57,742 bases of DNA, from NCBI GenBank assembly GCA_003022535.1, contig PXTT01000051.1, positions 1 through 57,742 of the forward strand. The letters are read 5' to 3'. The notes beneath the pieces are model-generated. The model did not search any database. It was not told the DNA's origin and saw only the letters and a list, made by a program, of their open reading frames with translations. Origin of the DNA: Bacteroidetes bacterium QS_9_68_14 (GTDB lineage Bacteria; Bacteroidota; Rhodothermia; Rhodothermales; Salinibacteraceae). The position numbers were made by a program, and so were the translations under genes. Position 1 is the stretch's first letter. The number at the start of each line of letters is the position of its first letter. Below, in pieces: positions 7,688 to 15,227 of this stretch.

Positions 7688-8114
7688 CCGCGCGTGGCTG
7701 GGCGGCGGACCGTGGGCGGCGGTTCTCTGTGGTCCGGCGGCGACGCGGGGATGCCACCGCACTCACTTACTCTCCAGATCACTTTCTTACTTCGATCAGT
7801 GCCATGGGCGCAGGGACCGACATTTCGATCATGGATCGGCGGCAAACACGAAGAGGGGCTCGAAAGAGGGGTCCAACTTTCCGTACTTGGCGACTCGCGC
7901 TACGGAAAATTGGGAACAGAAAGCGCTGACTTTGCGCGCAAGACGGTCGCAGAGCTGGGCCAGAAAAAAAAGACACCCCGTAATCAGCAAGCGCAGTAGT
8001 GCGCAGGAAACGGTAGAGCTTGCCTCTGTCCCGAAATACGCCGGATTCGAGGACGCGGGGAAAAACCGTTCGTAGGCTGATTTGCCTGTCAGAATGCTCG
8101 TCACCTCCGATACC
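7688..8114. other. Non-coding spacer, lower GC
   Basis: 427 bp between HMG-CoA reductase and the SMP-30 gene. ORFs of 95-101 codons occur on both strands but show no recognisable protein pattern and overlap one another. An A-run (GCCAGAAAAAAAAGACACC) lies near 7960. I see no RNA gene or clear hairpin terminator. Confidence 0.5.
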
Positions 8115-9083
8115 ATGAGCTACGCCTCTTCCGTCACCGTCCTCGCGTTGCTGCTCGCCGGGTGCGCCCCTGCCAGCACCACCGTCGCCCAAGAAGCCAC
8201 GCCCTCGCCTGTGCCTGCCGGGGGCGCCGCGGTCGAGGCCGTCGCCGACGGCTTTCAGTTCACCGAAGGCCCCTACTGGCGCCCCGAGAGCGGCACGCTG
8301 CTGTTCAGCGACATCCCGGCGAATACGATCTACCAGTGGCACCCCGAGGCCGATAGCACGAGCGTCTACCGCCGCCCCTCGGGGCGCTCGAACGGCATCG
8401 TGGCCGGGTCGATCGTGGCCGGGCCGGCGGAGGGTAGCCTGCTTCTCGCCCAGCACGGGTGGCGCCGCGTGGCGCGCGTGGCGCCCGACGGGCGCGAGAC
8501 GGCCCTTGCCACTCACTACAACGGTCAGCGCCTCAACAGCCCCAACGACGTGGCCCTTCGCTCCGACGGCACCGTCTACTTCACCGATCCGCCCTACGGC
8601 GTCGGAGCGGAGGCGCGCGAGCTGGACATCGCCGGCGTCTACCGCCTCCCGCCCGGCGCCGAAGAGCCGGTGCTCATTACTGGCGAGTTCGCTCGGCCCA
8701 ACGGCATTGCGCTCTCGCCGGCTGGCGAGTCGCGCCTCTACGTCAACGACACGCGGCAGGGCCTCATCCGCGCCTACGACGTGGCTCCGAGCGGTGAAGT
8801 CTCGGACGGCGAGGTCTTCGCGCGGCTGGAGGACCCGGACGCCGAGGGCGCTCCCGACGGCATGACGGTGGACGCGACAGGCCGCCTCTACTCCACCGGC
8901 CCGGGCGGGCTCTGGATCTTCGCCCCCGGCGGCGAGCAGCTCGACCGTATCCGTCTCCCCGCGCGGGCGACGAACGTGACTTTCGGCGGCGCGCAGGGCC
9001 AGACGCTCTTCGTCACGACCCCCTCGACGGTCTACCGCGTGCCCGTGGACGCCACCGGCGTGCGCTGGGCACCGGCGCGCTGA
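8115..9083 (+). CDS. SMP-30/gluconolactonase-family lipoprotein
   Basis: A 322-residue protein starting MSYASSVTVL with a lipoprotein signal ending LLLAGC, so it should be anchored in the envelope. The six-bladed propeller family signatures are clear: FQFTEGPYWRPESGTLLFSD with the metal-binding Glu, SPNDVALRSDGTVYFTDPPYG with the metal-binding Asn, and a late PDGMTVDATGRLYSTG block with the Asp. Members hydrolyse sugar lactones or other lactones or esters with a divalent metal; the substrate cannot be told from sequence. The ORF-track start 11 codons earlier is possible, but the later ATG gives a standard signal peptide. Confidence 0.85.
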   Translation: MSYASSVTVLALLLAGCAPASTTVAQEATPSPVPAGGAAVEAVADGFQFTEGPYWRPESGTLLFSDIPANTIYQWHPEADSTSVYRRPSGRSNGIVAGSIVAGPAEGSLLLAQHGWRRVARVAPDGRETALATHYNGQRLNSPNDVALRSDGTVYFTDPPYGVGAEARELDIAGVYRLPPGAEEPVLITGEFARPNGIALSPAGESRLYVNDTRQGLIRAYDVAPSGEVSDGEVFARLEDPDAEGAPDGMTVDATGRLYSTGPGGLWIFAPGGEQLDRIRLPARATNVTFGGAQGQTLFVTTPSTVYRVPVDATGVRWAPAR

Positions 9084-9120
9084 TCGTCAGCGCGCTGATC
9101 GTCGGCGTGGCCTCTTCCCG

Positions 9121-9378
9121 GTGGGCTACGGCTACGCCTCGCGGCGCCGAGCCGGCGATGGCAAGATCAAGACCCCAAAGAAATTCCACGCCGGTGCACT
9201 GAATCGTCCTCTCAAACCCGAACAGTCCGATCACTTCCTGATTGGCCTTCGACAGCCCCTCAGTGAGCCGGAAGAGGCGCGCTACAGACTCGAAGAGTGG
9301 TTCTATGACAACCCGGACAAGCGCGTCTCAATTCTGCACTACTACGACGACAACCGAATAGAAGAGGTGACACCATGA
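9121..9378 (+). CDS. Small hypothetical protein, first gene of a two-gene cassette
   Basis: At most 85 residues from a GTG; no ATG exists in frame, so the true start could be downstream of the GC-rich first 15 codons. The body (SDHFLIGLRQPLSEPEEARY, then HYYDDNRIEEVTP) is acidic and of visibly lower GC than its neighbours. Its stop overlaps the next start by four bases (ATGA), implying translational coupling. I do not recognise the family. Size, coupling and composition fit a small accessory pair such as a toxin-antitoxin, but no known toxin motif is visible. Confidence 0.55.
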   Translation: MGYGYASRRRAGDGKIKTPKKFHAGALNRPLKPEQSDHFLIGLRQPLSEPEEARYRLEEWFYDNPDKRVSILHYYDDNRIEEVTP

Positions 9379-9590
9379 AAGCGATGAGCCGCGAAGCCTA
9401 CATTGAAGACCTCGAAGACCTCTTCGAGGAACAGCCTGACCCGATGCCGCGCGATGCAGCGCTGGCCATACATGGCTATCTCAAAGGTCTCTCGCACTCT
9501 CACGTCATCACTCTGGATGACTACAAGAAATTTCGAGAGCGCATTCCTCTTAGTGGGGAGGAGCTATCCGAATCGGGCGTGAGTATCTGA
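9375..9590 (+). CDS. Small acidic hypothetical protein, second gene of cassette
   Basis: 71 residues (MKAMSREAYIEDLEDLFEEQ at the N-terminus), acidic and predicted helical, starting inside the stop codon of the upstream gene. No DNA-binding motif or membrane segment is apparent. The shared lower-GC composition and coupling suggest both genes arrived together. Function unknown. Confidence 0.6.
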   Translation: MKAMSREAYIEDLEDLFEEQPDPMPRDAALAIHGYLKGLSHSHVITLDDYKKFRERIPLSGEELSESGVSI

Positions 9591-9752
9591 TCCTGCCCAC
9601 AAAAGGGATTCTTTAGCCCCCCGGATTTCGAAAGGCGCTTACAAGTAATGCGCAAACGGTCGATCAGCGTCAGCGAGTCTACGCACGATAACGACCCATG
9701 TCGATTTTTAGCCTCTCGACGCCGCTTATTTGTTGCAATTGCGGCCCTCTTT

Positions 9753-10355
9753 TTATTTCACTCTCCAACACGACGCTGCTCCTTCGCGCGGGACCTTCGC
9801 GGCCTCCACGCGCTCCTCAACGTGCCGGTGCAGCGCCTGGCGGTCCTCCTCGTTGGGCAGGCCCAGCGCGGCGACGGGTCCTTCGCGGGCGCGCAGCAGA
9901 AGCACCGGTGTGGCCGTTCTCCCGAGGAAGGGGCGCACCGCCGCGTAGCGCCGTTCGTGGCGGTGAAAGCGGCGCGCCGTCACGACCGCGGGCGGCCCCA
10001 TCGTGTCGTACAGCAGGCGCATCTGCTCGCGCCCCCGCTCGACCGTTACCGCCTGGGGGCCGACCCGGACGACCGCTCGCGGGCGCCTTCCAACCACGCC
10101 CGCGCCCAGCCCTGCGAGGAGCGCCGCCCCGGCAAGCCCGCCTGCCAGCGCGAGCGAGGGCATCCCGAAGAGCCCGGCAGCCGCTTCGGCAGCGTAGACG
10201 CCCATCAGCCCCGCCAGCGCGGCCCCCGTGAGCAACGCAATCTGGAGCGCCTCGGCGCGCAGGCGGTCGCCCGTGCGACGGCGCAGCGCCCGCCCCAGCG
10301 GCGAGAAGCGCGGGTCGAAGCCGCCGGGAATGACGAACGGGGGCGGGGCGGACAC
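9753..10355 (-). CDS. Hypothetical membrane protein
   Basis: A 200-residue protein with two hydrophobic segments (IALLTGAALAGLMGVYAAEA and LALAGGLAGAALLAGLGAGV) followed by a soluble part of about 100 residues (VVRVGPQAVTVERGREQMRL). The topology resembles small bacterial proteins with a membrane hairpin and a PH-like beta domain, but I cannot name a family. It is the last gene of the minus-strand run that contains the AI-2E and Mla genes. Confidence 0.6.
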   Translation of the reverse strand: MSAPPPFVIPGGFDPRFSPLGRALRRRTGDRLRAEALQIALLTGAALAGLMGVYAAEAAAGLFGMPSLALAGGLAGAALLAGLGAGVVGRRPRAVVRVGPQAVTVERGREQMRLLYDTMGPPAVVTARRFHRHERRYAAVRPFLGRTATPVLLLRAREGPVAALGLPNEEDRQALHRHVEERVEAAKVPREGAASCWRVK

Positions 10356-10468
10356 AGGCGCACGGCAGGCAACGCGAGAGAGGCGACGGGTCCTCTCGAA
10401 AGCACAGCCGGCGAGAAGTGTCCCGGTTTAGAAATCGTTTTGATTTCAGATCGGAGCGAGCGTGACCG

Positions 10469-11986
10469 CTACCGCTCCCGGCGCCGCGTCTCGGGATCAG
10501 AGGCGGGCATGCCGTAGGACGAGAGGTCGAGCGTAAACTCTTGGCGGTACGCCTTGTAGATCGTCATAATCAGCGCCGTGGCCGGCACGGCGATCAGCGC
10601 CCCGAAGACGCCCATGAAGGAGCCGAAGACCAAAAGCGAGAGTATGATCAGCACCGGGTGCAGGCCCACCTGGTGGCTCATGATGTTGGGCGTGAGCACG
10701 CTCTGCTCCAGCAGCCCCTGCCCCGTCAAGACGGCCACGACCGCGACGGTGTCCAGGAGCCACGGGTCGCCGAAGATCGTTGTGATGGCCACCGCGACCA
10801 CCATGCTGAGGATGGCTCCGAGGTTCGGGATCAGGTTGGCGATCCCGGCAATCAGCCCGATCAGGAGCCACAGCGGCACGTCGAACGCCAACGGGGAGAG
10901 CAAGAGCGACACGTTGAAGCCGGCGATGGCGCACACCAGCAGTTGCCCGCGCAGGTAGCTGCCGACGATGCGGCTGGCGTTGACGAGGTAGTCGCGCCGC
11001 CCCCCGAGTGTCGGGAAAAGCTCCATGAGGCGGCGCGTAATGAAGGGGTAGTCTTTGAGCGTGTAGAAGAGAATGACCGGCATGATCGCAATGATCGTCA
11101 CCGCGCCCAGGAGCGAGTTGAGGGAGCCGGCCAGCCCCTGGATGACGGCGGGCAGGTCGCTGGCCAGGCGCCCGCTCTGCGACTCCAAGAGACGGTTGAG
11201 CTGGTCGAGCAGTTGCTGCCGGCTTACCAGGCCCGTCGATTCGAGCCCCGTCAGGACCGGCGTGTTTTCGACCCAGGTGCGCACGTTGCCCACCCCATCC
11301 AGGAGCCGTTGCAGGAGCACCTCCACCTGCCCGGCCAGACGCGGCACCAAAAGCACCATCACCAGCACGAGCGCCCCCGACACCACCGCCGAGATCAACA
11401 GCGACGAGAACCGCCGCGAGACTCCAAGGCGCCGGCGCAGGTACCCCACGAAGGGGTCGAAGAGATACGCCATCACGTACACGACCACAAACGGAATTAG
11501 GATCGCGCTCAGCTTTGCCAGGAACCACAGCAAAAGCAAGAACCCGCCCGACACCATGAGCGCCCGCACGGTGCGGTGCTCGCGGAGCGGCCACAGCAGG
11601 AGCGCGCCCGCCAGCCCCAGCAGTGGCGGGTTGATGAAGCTGCCCCACATGCCGTAGAGCAGCAGAACAAACACCACCACGCCCCCGGCCACCAGCACCG
11701 TCTCGAAGGCCGTCAGGCGCTGGTAGAGCGCCCGGTTCTCGGAGGGCGTCACCTGCTGCTGCCCCTCTCCAGAGCGGTTTCCGCGCGCCTGGCGGTCCTC
11801 CTCGGTCGCCCCCTCCTTCTCTGGCGAGCCGGGCCGGCGGGGCGGTAGGCCCAAGCGCCGCGCCGCCACGTGGCCTTGTGGCCGCAGCCTCGACGCCTCG
11901 TCTGCCGGTGGCGCTCCGTCGCCCCGGCGGCGAGGCGCCCCCTGCTGCTCCGAAGAGTGCGTTGCCGGGGAGCCCGCATCAGCCAT
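10469..11986 (-). CDS. AI-2E family transporter-like membrane protein
   Basis: Up to 505 residues. After a hydrophilic, Arg/Gly/Pro-rich stretch of about 80 residues come roughly eight membrane segments in the arrangement of the AI-2E/PerM family, with the soluble middle region (LLQRLLDGVGNVRTWVENTP) and the family block IAGIANLIPNLGAILSMVVA. Family members have been linked to autoinducer-2 export or to Na+/H+ exchange; the substrate here is unknown. The N-terminal tail may be over-called: a GTG at 11752 (VTPSENRAL) would give 427 residues, the usual length. It follows mlaD by 74 bp. Confidence 0.82.
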   Translation of the reverse strand: MADAGSPATHSSEQQGAPRRRGDGAPPADEASRLRPQGHVAARRLGLPPRRPGSPEKEGATEEDRQARGNRSGEGQQQVTPSENRALYQRLTAFETVLVAGGVVVFVLLLYGMWGSFINPPLLGLAGALLLWPLREHRTVRALMVSGGFLLLLWFLAKLSAILIPFVVVYVMAYLFDPFVGYLRRRLGVSRRFSSLLISAVVSGALVLVMVLLVPRLAGQVEVLLQRLLDGVGNVRTWVENTPVLTGLESTGLVSRQQLLDQLNRLLESQSGRLASDLPAVIQGLAGSLNSLLGAVTIIAIMPVILFYTLKDYPFITRRLMELFPTLGGRRDYLVNASRIVGSYLRGQLLVCAIAGFNVSLLLSPLAFDVPLWLLIGLIAGIANLIPNLGAILSMVVAVAITTIFGDPWLLDTVAVVAVLTGQGLLEQSVLTPNIMSHQVGLHPVLIILSLLVFGSFMGVFGALIAVPATALIMTIYKAYRQEFTLDLSSYGMPASDPETRRRER

Positions 11987-12060
11987 CGTGCGTCACGGGG
12001 CAGGGGATCGGGGAAAGAGCACCGTTCCGGGCACCGGGGACTCGCGCGCGGAAGGCCGGC

Positions 12061-13272
12061 TTACTGCTCGTCGGCGTTGCCCGCCGCCGCCTCTTTCGCA
12101 GAACCGCCGCCCGTAGCGCCCGAGGCGTCGCTCGCCGGCGTACCCTCCTCCCCGCTGGCAGCGTTGCCTTCTTGCTGCGCCTCGAGGCGCGCCTGGAGCT
12201 CATCGAGGCGCGCCTGGCGCCGCTCCAGCTCGCGCCGCATCTCTTCGAGGTTGTCGTACGTGTCTTCGATGGCGCTCTCGCGGATCTCGAAGTCGGCCTT
12301 TTCCATGTAGCCACGCTCCTCGAAGTACGACTTGAACAGGAAGTTGTGCTTGAGCGCTTCCATGTTCTCCGAGAAGCGGTAGGCGCCCAGCGACGCCCAC
12401 TGCGTGGCGTTCTCCGCGTTTTCGAGCACGCTCTCGATGCGCTGCGTGCTGGCCACGAGCGTGTCGGCCGCCGCGAGGAACTGGTTGTAGGCCGCCTCGT
12501 CGTTGAGCAGCTTCCCGAGCGTGCCCTCGCCCTGGTTCACCTTGCTCAATATTCGCTGGAGGCGGGCAGTGGCCTCCTCCGCGCTGGCGGTGATGCGGTC
12601 GGCGCTGGCCGAGAGGTCGGTCATGAGCTGCTGCGTCTCGGCGGCGGTGGCCTCGGCCTGCTCGATAGTCGCCACGCTGCGGTTGTAGAGCGCGTCGTCG
12701 TAGATGAAGCGCCCCAGCGAGCCGCGCCCGCGCTGAATGTCCTGCATGATCTGCTTCGCCTCCACGGCCACGGTGGCGAAGGTGTCGACCGTCCCCAGCA
12801 GCTGGTCGCTCGTCTCCGAGATACTAAACGGCTCCTGCCCGCGAATTTGCGGGGTTCCCTCCTGCGGATCGACCGGCTCGAGGTCGTCCGGCGCCATGCC
12901 CTGCCCGGCCAGTTCGCTCTGCGAGGGGTTCACCAGCACGACCATCATGTTACCCCCCACCAGGCTCTGGCTCTTGATCTGCGCGATGGTGCTGTCGTTG
13001 ACGACCCCCTGGTAGTTATTTTTGATGGCCATCTCCACCGTGAAGCGCCCGCCCGGGTCGTCGGGAACGGCGATGCCCTCGACGCGCCCGGCCCCGGCCC
13101 CTTGGTACTGAACCGGGGCCCCCACGCTCAGGCCGGCGAGGTTGTTGAACTCCGACTCCAGCGGGAAGGTGTTGCTAAAGAGAAACGACCGGCTGGCAAT
13201 GGCAAAGAGTGCCACCAGAAAGAGCGCCAGCCCGGCGAAGACGAGAATACCGACGCGCGCTTGCCGAGACAT
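12061..13272 (-). CDS. mlaD: MlaD-type MCE substrate-binding protein
   Basis: 403 residues from MSRQARVGILVFAGLALFLV, one N-terminal membrane anchor followed by an MCE domain (FNNLAGLSVGAPVQYQGAGA, then VEGIAV) that in MlaD forms a hexameric ring passing lipid through the periplasm. The remainder is long and helical (TAAETQQLMTDLSASADRIT), ending in a coiled coil rich in Glu/Arg/Gln and a low-complexity Ala/Gly/Ser tail. Such helical tails are seen in MCE proteins that span the periplasm. The start is moved 30 codons inside the ORF-track call. It follows the ATPase and permease genes of the same transporter. Confidence 0.87.
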   Translation of the reverse strand: MSRQARVGILVFAGLALFLVALFAIASRSFLFSNTFPLESEFNNLAGLSVGAPVQYQGAGAGRVEGIAVPDDPGGRFTVEMAIKNNYQGVVNDSTIAQIKSQSLVGGNMMVVLVNPSQSELAGQGMAPDDLEPVDPQEGTPQIRGQEPFSISETSDQLLGTVDTFATVAVEAKQIMQDIQRGRGSLGRFIYDDALYNRSVATIEQAEATAAETQQLMTDLSASADRITASAEEATARLQRILSKVNQGEGTLGKLLNDEAAYNQFLAAADTLVASTQRIESVLENAENATQWASLGAYRFSENMEALKHNFLFKSYFEERGYMEKADFEIRESAIEDTYDNLEEMRRELERRQARLDELQARLEAQQEGNAASGEEGTPASDASGATGGGSAKEAAAGNADEQ

Positions 13273-13379
13273 GCTTGCGTGGAAGCCTGGGAGAAAGGAA
13301 ACGGCCTGCAGGAGGGAACGCTTGCCGACCGAGCAACGCCCTCTTCTGGGCCCTGGGCTCACCCCATCCTGCCGAACCC

Positions 13380-14234
13380 CTAACTTCCGAAGAAGTTGCG
13401 AAGCACCGGGTGGTTGGAGCGCTCGAGGGCCTCCAGCGAGCCGCTTTCGATAATCTCACCCTCGTAGATGAAGTGCGCTCGGTCGGCGATGATATCGGCG
13501 CAGAGCAGGTCATGCGTAATGGCCACCGAGCTGATGCCTCGCTCGTCGCGCAGGCGTACGATCAGCTCGCTGACGGTGCGCACCGAAACGGGATCCAGGC
13601 CAGTCGTCGGTTCGTCGTAGAGCAGGATCTCCGGCTGCAAGATGATCGCGCGCGCCAGCCCGATGCGCTTCTGCTGGCCGCCCGACAGCTCGGCCGGGAA
13701 CTTCGGCGCCGTGTCGGCGAGGTTGACCCAGCTGAGCGTTTCCTCGATGCGGTCGGTGCGCTCCCCTTCAGAGAGATCGGTATGGCGGTTCAGGAAAAAG
13801 TTCATGTTCTCCTCCACGCTCATCGAGTCGAAGAGCGCCCCGCCCTGAAAGAGGTAGCCAATGGAGAGGCGCAGGTCGTCGAGCTCGTCGCCAGTCATCT
13901 CGTCCACGCGCTTCCCTTTCACCCAGGGCTCGCCGTGGTCGGGCGTCAACAGCTTCACGATGTGCTTCAGCAGCACGCTCTTGCCCGCGCCCGAGCCGCC
14001 CATCACGACCGCCGAGGTGCCCTTCTCGACCGCCAGGGAAGCGCCGTTCAAAACGTTGAGGTCGCCGAAGGACTTGTGCAGGTCCCGCAGCTCGATGATC
14101 GTGTCCTCGGGCGGCGGCCCGCTGCCGACCTCGGCCACGCGGTTGGGCGCGAGCTCGCCGTTGCCAGCGTGGTCCTCGCCGGGCTGCTCGCCGCGGGGGC
14201 GTTGCGCGCCGCCGGTCGCTGCACGTTCAGCCAT
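13380..14234 (-). CDS. mlaF: MlaF-type ABC transporter ATPase
   Basis: 284 residues with Walker A GGSGAGKS, Q-loop YLFQGGALFDSMSV, signature LSGGQQKR, Walker B ILLYDEPTTGLDP and the switch His in AITHD. The sequence YLFQGGALFDS is characteristic of Mla/MCE-associated ATPases. A hydrophilic N-terminal extension of about 45 residues precedes the domain. It lies 18 bp after mlaE, and the three genes E-F-D form the inner-membrane lipid transporter that maintains outer-membrane asymmetry. MlaA, B and C are not in the window. Confidence 0.92.
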   Translation of the reverse strand: MAERAATGGAQRPRGEQPGEDHAGNGELAPNRVAEVGSGPPPEDTIIELRDLHKSFGDLNVLNGASLAVEKGTSAVVMGGSGAGKSVLLKHIVKLLTPDHGEPWVKGKRVDEMTGDELDDLRLSIGYLFQGGALFDSMSVEENMNFFLNRHTDLSEGERTDRIEETLSWVNLADTAPKFPAELSGGQQKRIGLARAIILQPEILLYDEPTTGLDPVSVRTVSELIVRLRDERGISSVAITHDLLCADIIADRAHFIYEGEIIESGSLEALERSNHPVLRNFFGS

Positions 14235-14252
14235 TGTGGGGGGAAGTGATTA

Positions 14253-15059
14253 TTAATGGTCAGTTGTGGAAGGGGGGGGGGGCATCAGCGAGATGCGCAC
14301 GACGATCACGTCGGCCAGCAGGATCAGTAGCGAGGAGACGACCACCGCGCGCATCGCCGCCTGGCCTACCTCGCGCGTGCCGCCGCGCACGTTGTAGCCG
14401 AGGTAGGAGCTGACAATGGCGACGATGAACCCGAAGATGCTCGTTTTCATCGTGTCCACGAACAGGTCGGCGAATCGGATCGTCGAGAAGGCGGTGGTGA
14501 AGAACACACGATAGTCCATGCCGCTGGCGATGAGCGACTCGAAGTACCCGCCGATCATGGCGATGGTGTCGGCCCAGATGGTGAGAACCGGGAAGATGAA
14601 CACGCAGGCGACCACGCGCGTGACCACGAGATAGTGAAAGGGCTTCAAGGCGGCCACCTCCAGCGCGTCGATCTGCTCGGTTACGCGCATCGAGCCGATT
14701 TCCGCCCCGATTCCCGCCCCGAGGCGCCCGGCCAATACCAGCGACGTAAAGACCGGCCCGATCTCCTTGATGATCGAAAGCGCCAGCATATTGGGCAGGG
14801 CGTACTCCGCGCCGTAGGCCGCGAGGGTCCCACGGCTCTGCATGGCCATGACGATCCCGATGGCCAGCCCCGTCACGCTGACGAGTAGGAAGCTGCGCGC
14901 CCCGACCTCATCCATCTGTTCGAGCGTCTCCTTCCACTCATACGGCGGCTTCCAGAAGCGCGCGAAGAACTCGCCGACGAAGGAAGCCAGCTCCCCGGTG
15001 CGCTCCAGGCCGTTGGCAAGGGCGCTCCCGCGTCCGGGCAGGAGATTGGTAAAGCGCAT
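14253..15059 (-). CDS. mlaE: MlaE-type permease
   Basis: 268 residues with the MlaE family core: VTGLAIGIVMAMQSRGTLA, LVLAGRLGAGIGAEIGSMRV, TEQIDALEVAALKPFHYLVV and several membrane helices. It is the membrane subunit of the Mla lipid ABC transporter. The C-terminus (SLMPPPPSTTDH) is encoded by an 11-base C-run, so the last residues would change with any slippage or base-calling error; the functional core would not. Confidence 0.92.
   Translation of the reverse strand: MRFTNLLPGRGSALANGLERTGELASFVGEFFARFWKPPYEWKETLEQMDEVGARSFLLVSVTGLAIGIVMAMQSRGTLAAYGAEYALPNMLALSIIKEIGPVFTSLVLAGRLGAGIGAEIGSMRVTEQIDALEVAALKPFHYLVVTRVVACVFIFPVLTIWADTIAMIGGYFESLIASGMDYRVFFTTAFSTIRFADLFVDTMKTSIFGFIVAIVSSYLGYNVRGGTREVGQAAMRAVVVSSLLILLADVIVVRISLMPPPPSTTDH
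14272..14282. repeat. G11 homopolymer at the mlaE 3' end
   Basis: Eleven consecutive G on the plus strand (C on the coding strand) within the last codons of mlaE. It is the longest homopolymer I noticed in the window. It could slip during replication or be miscounted by sequencing. Confidence 0.85.
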
Positions 15060-15227
15060 TGCTCGCGTGCGAGAGTGCGGGGGTACGGGAGTGGGGGGGA
15101 GTGTTCGTTATCTCTGTGAGAGCGTGGCCCGGGCCTGCGGCGCACCGGTAGTGCCGCGGGCAACGCTTTTAGAGAAGCGGAAGCGCCGCGGTATGGGTCG
15201 CTTCCACCTCTCTGCACTCCCGCGTTT

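Noticed and set aside
7694-7999. 101-codon ORF in the HMG-CoA reductase/SMP-30 spacer
   Set aside because: Overlaps competing frames on the other strand and has no recognisable protein features.
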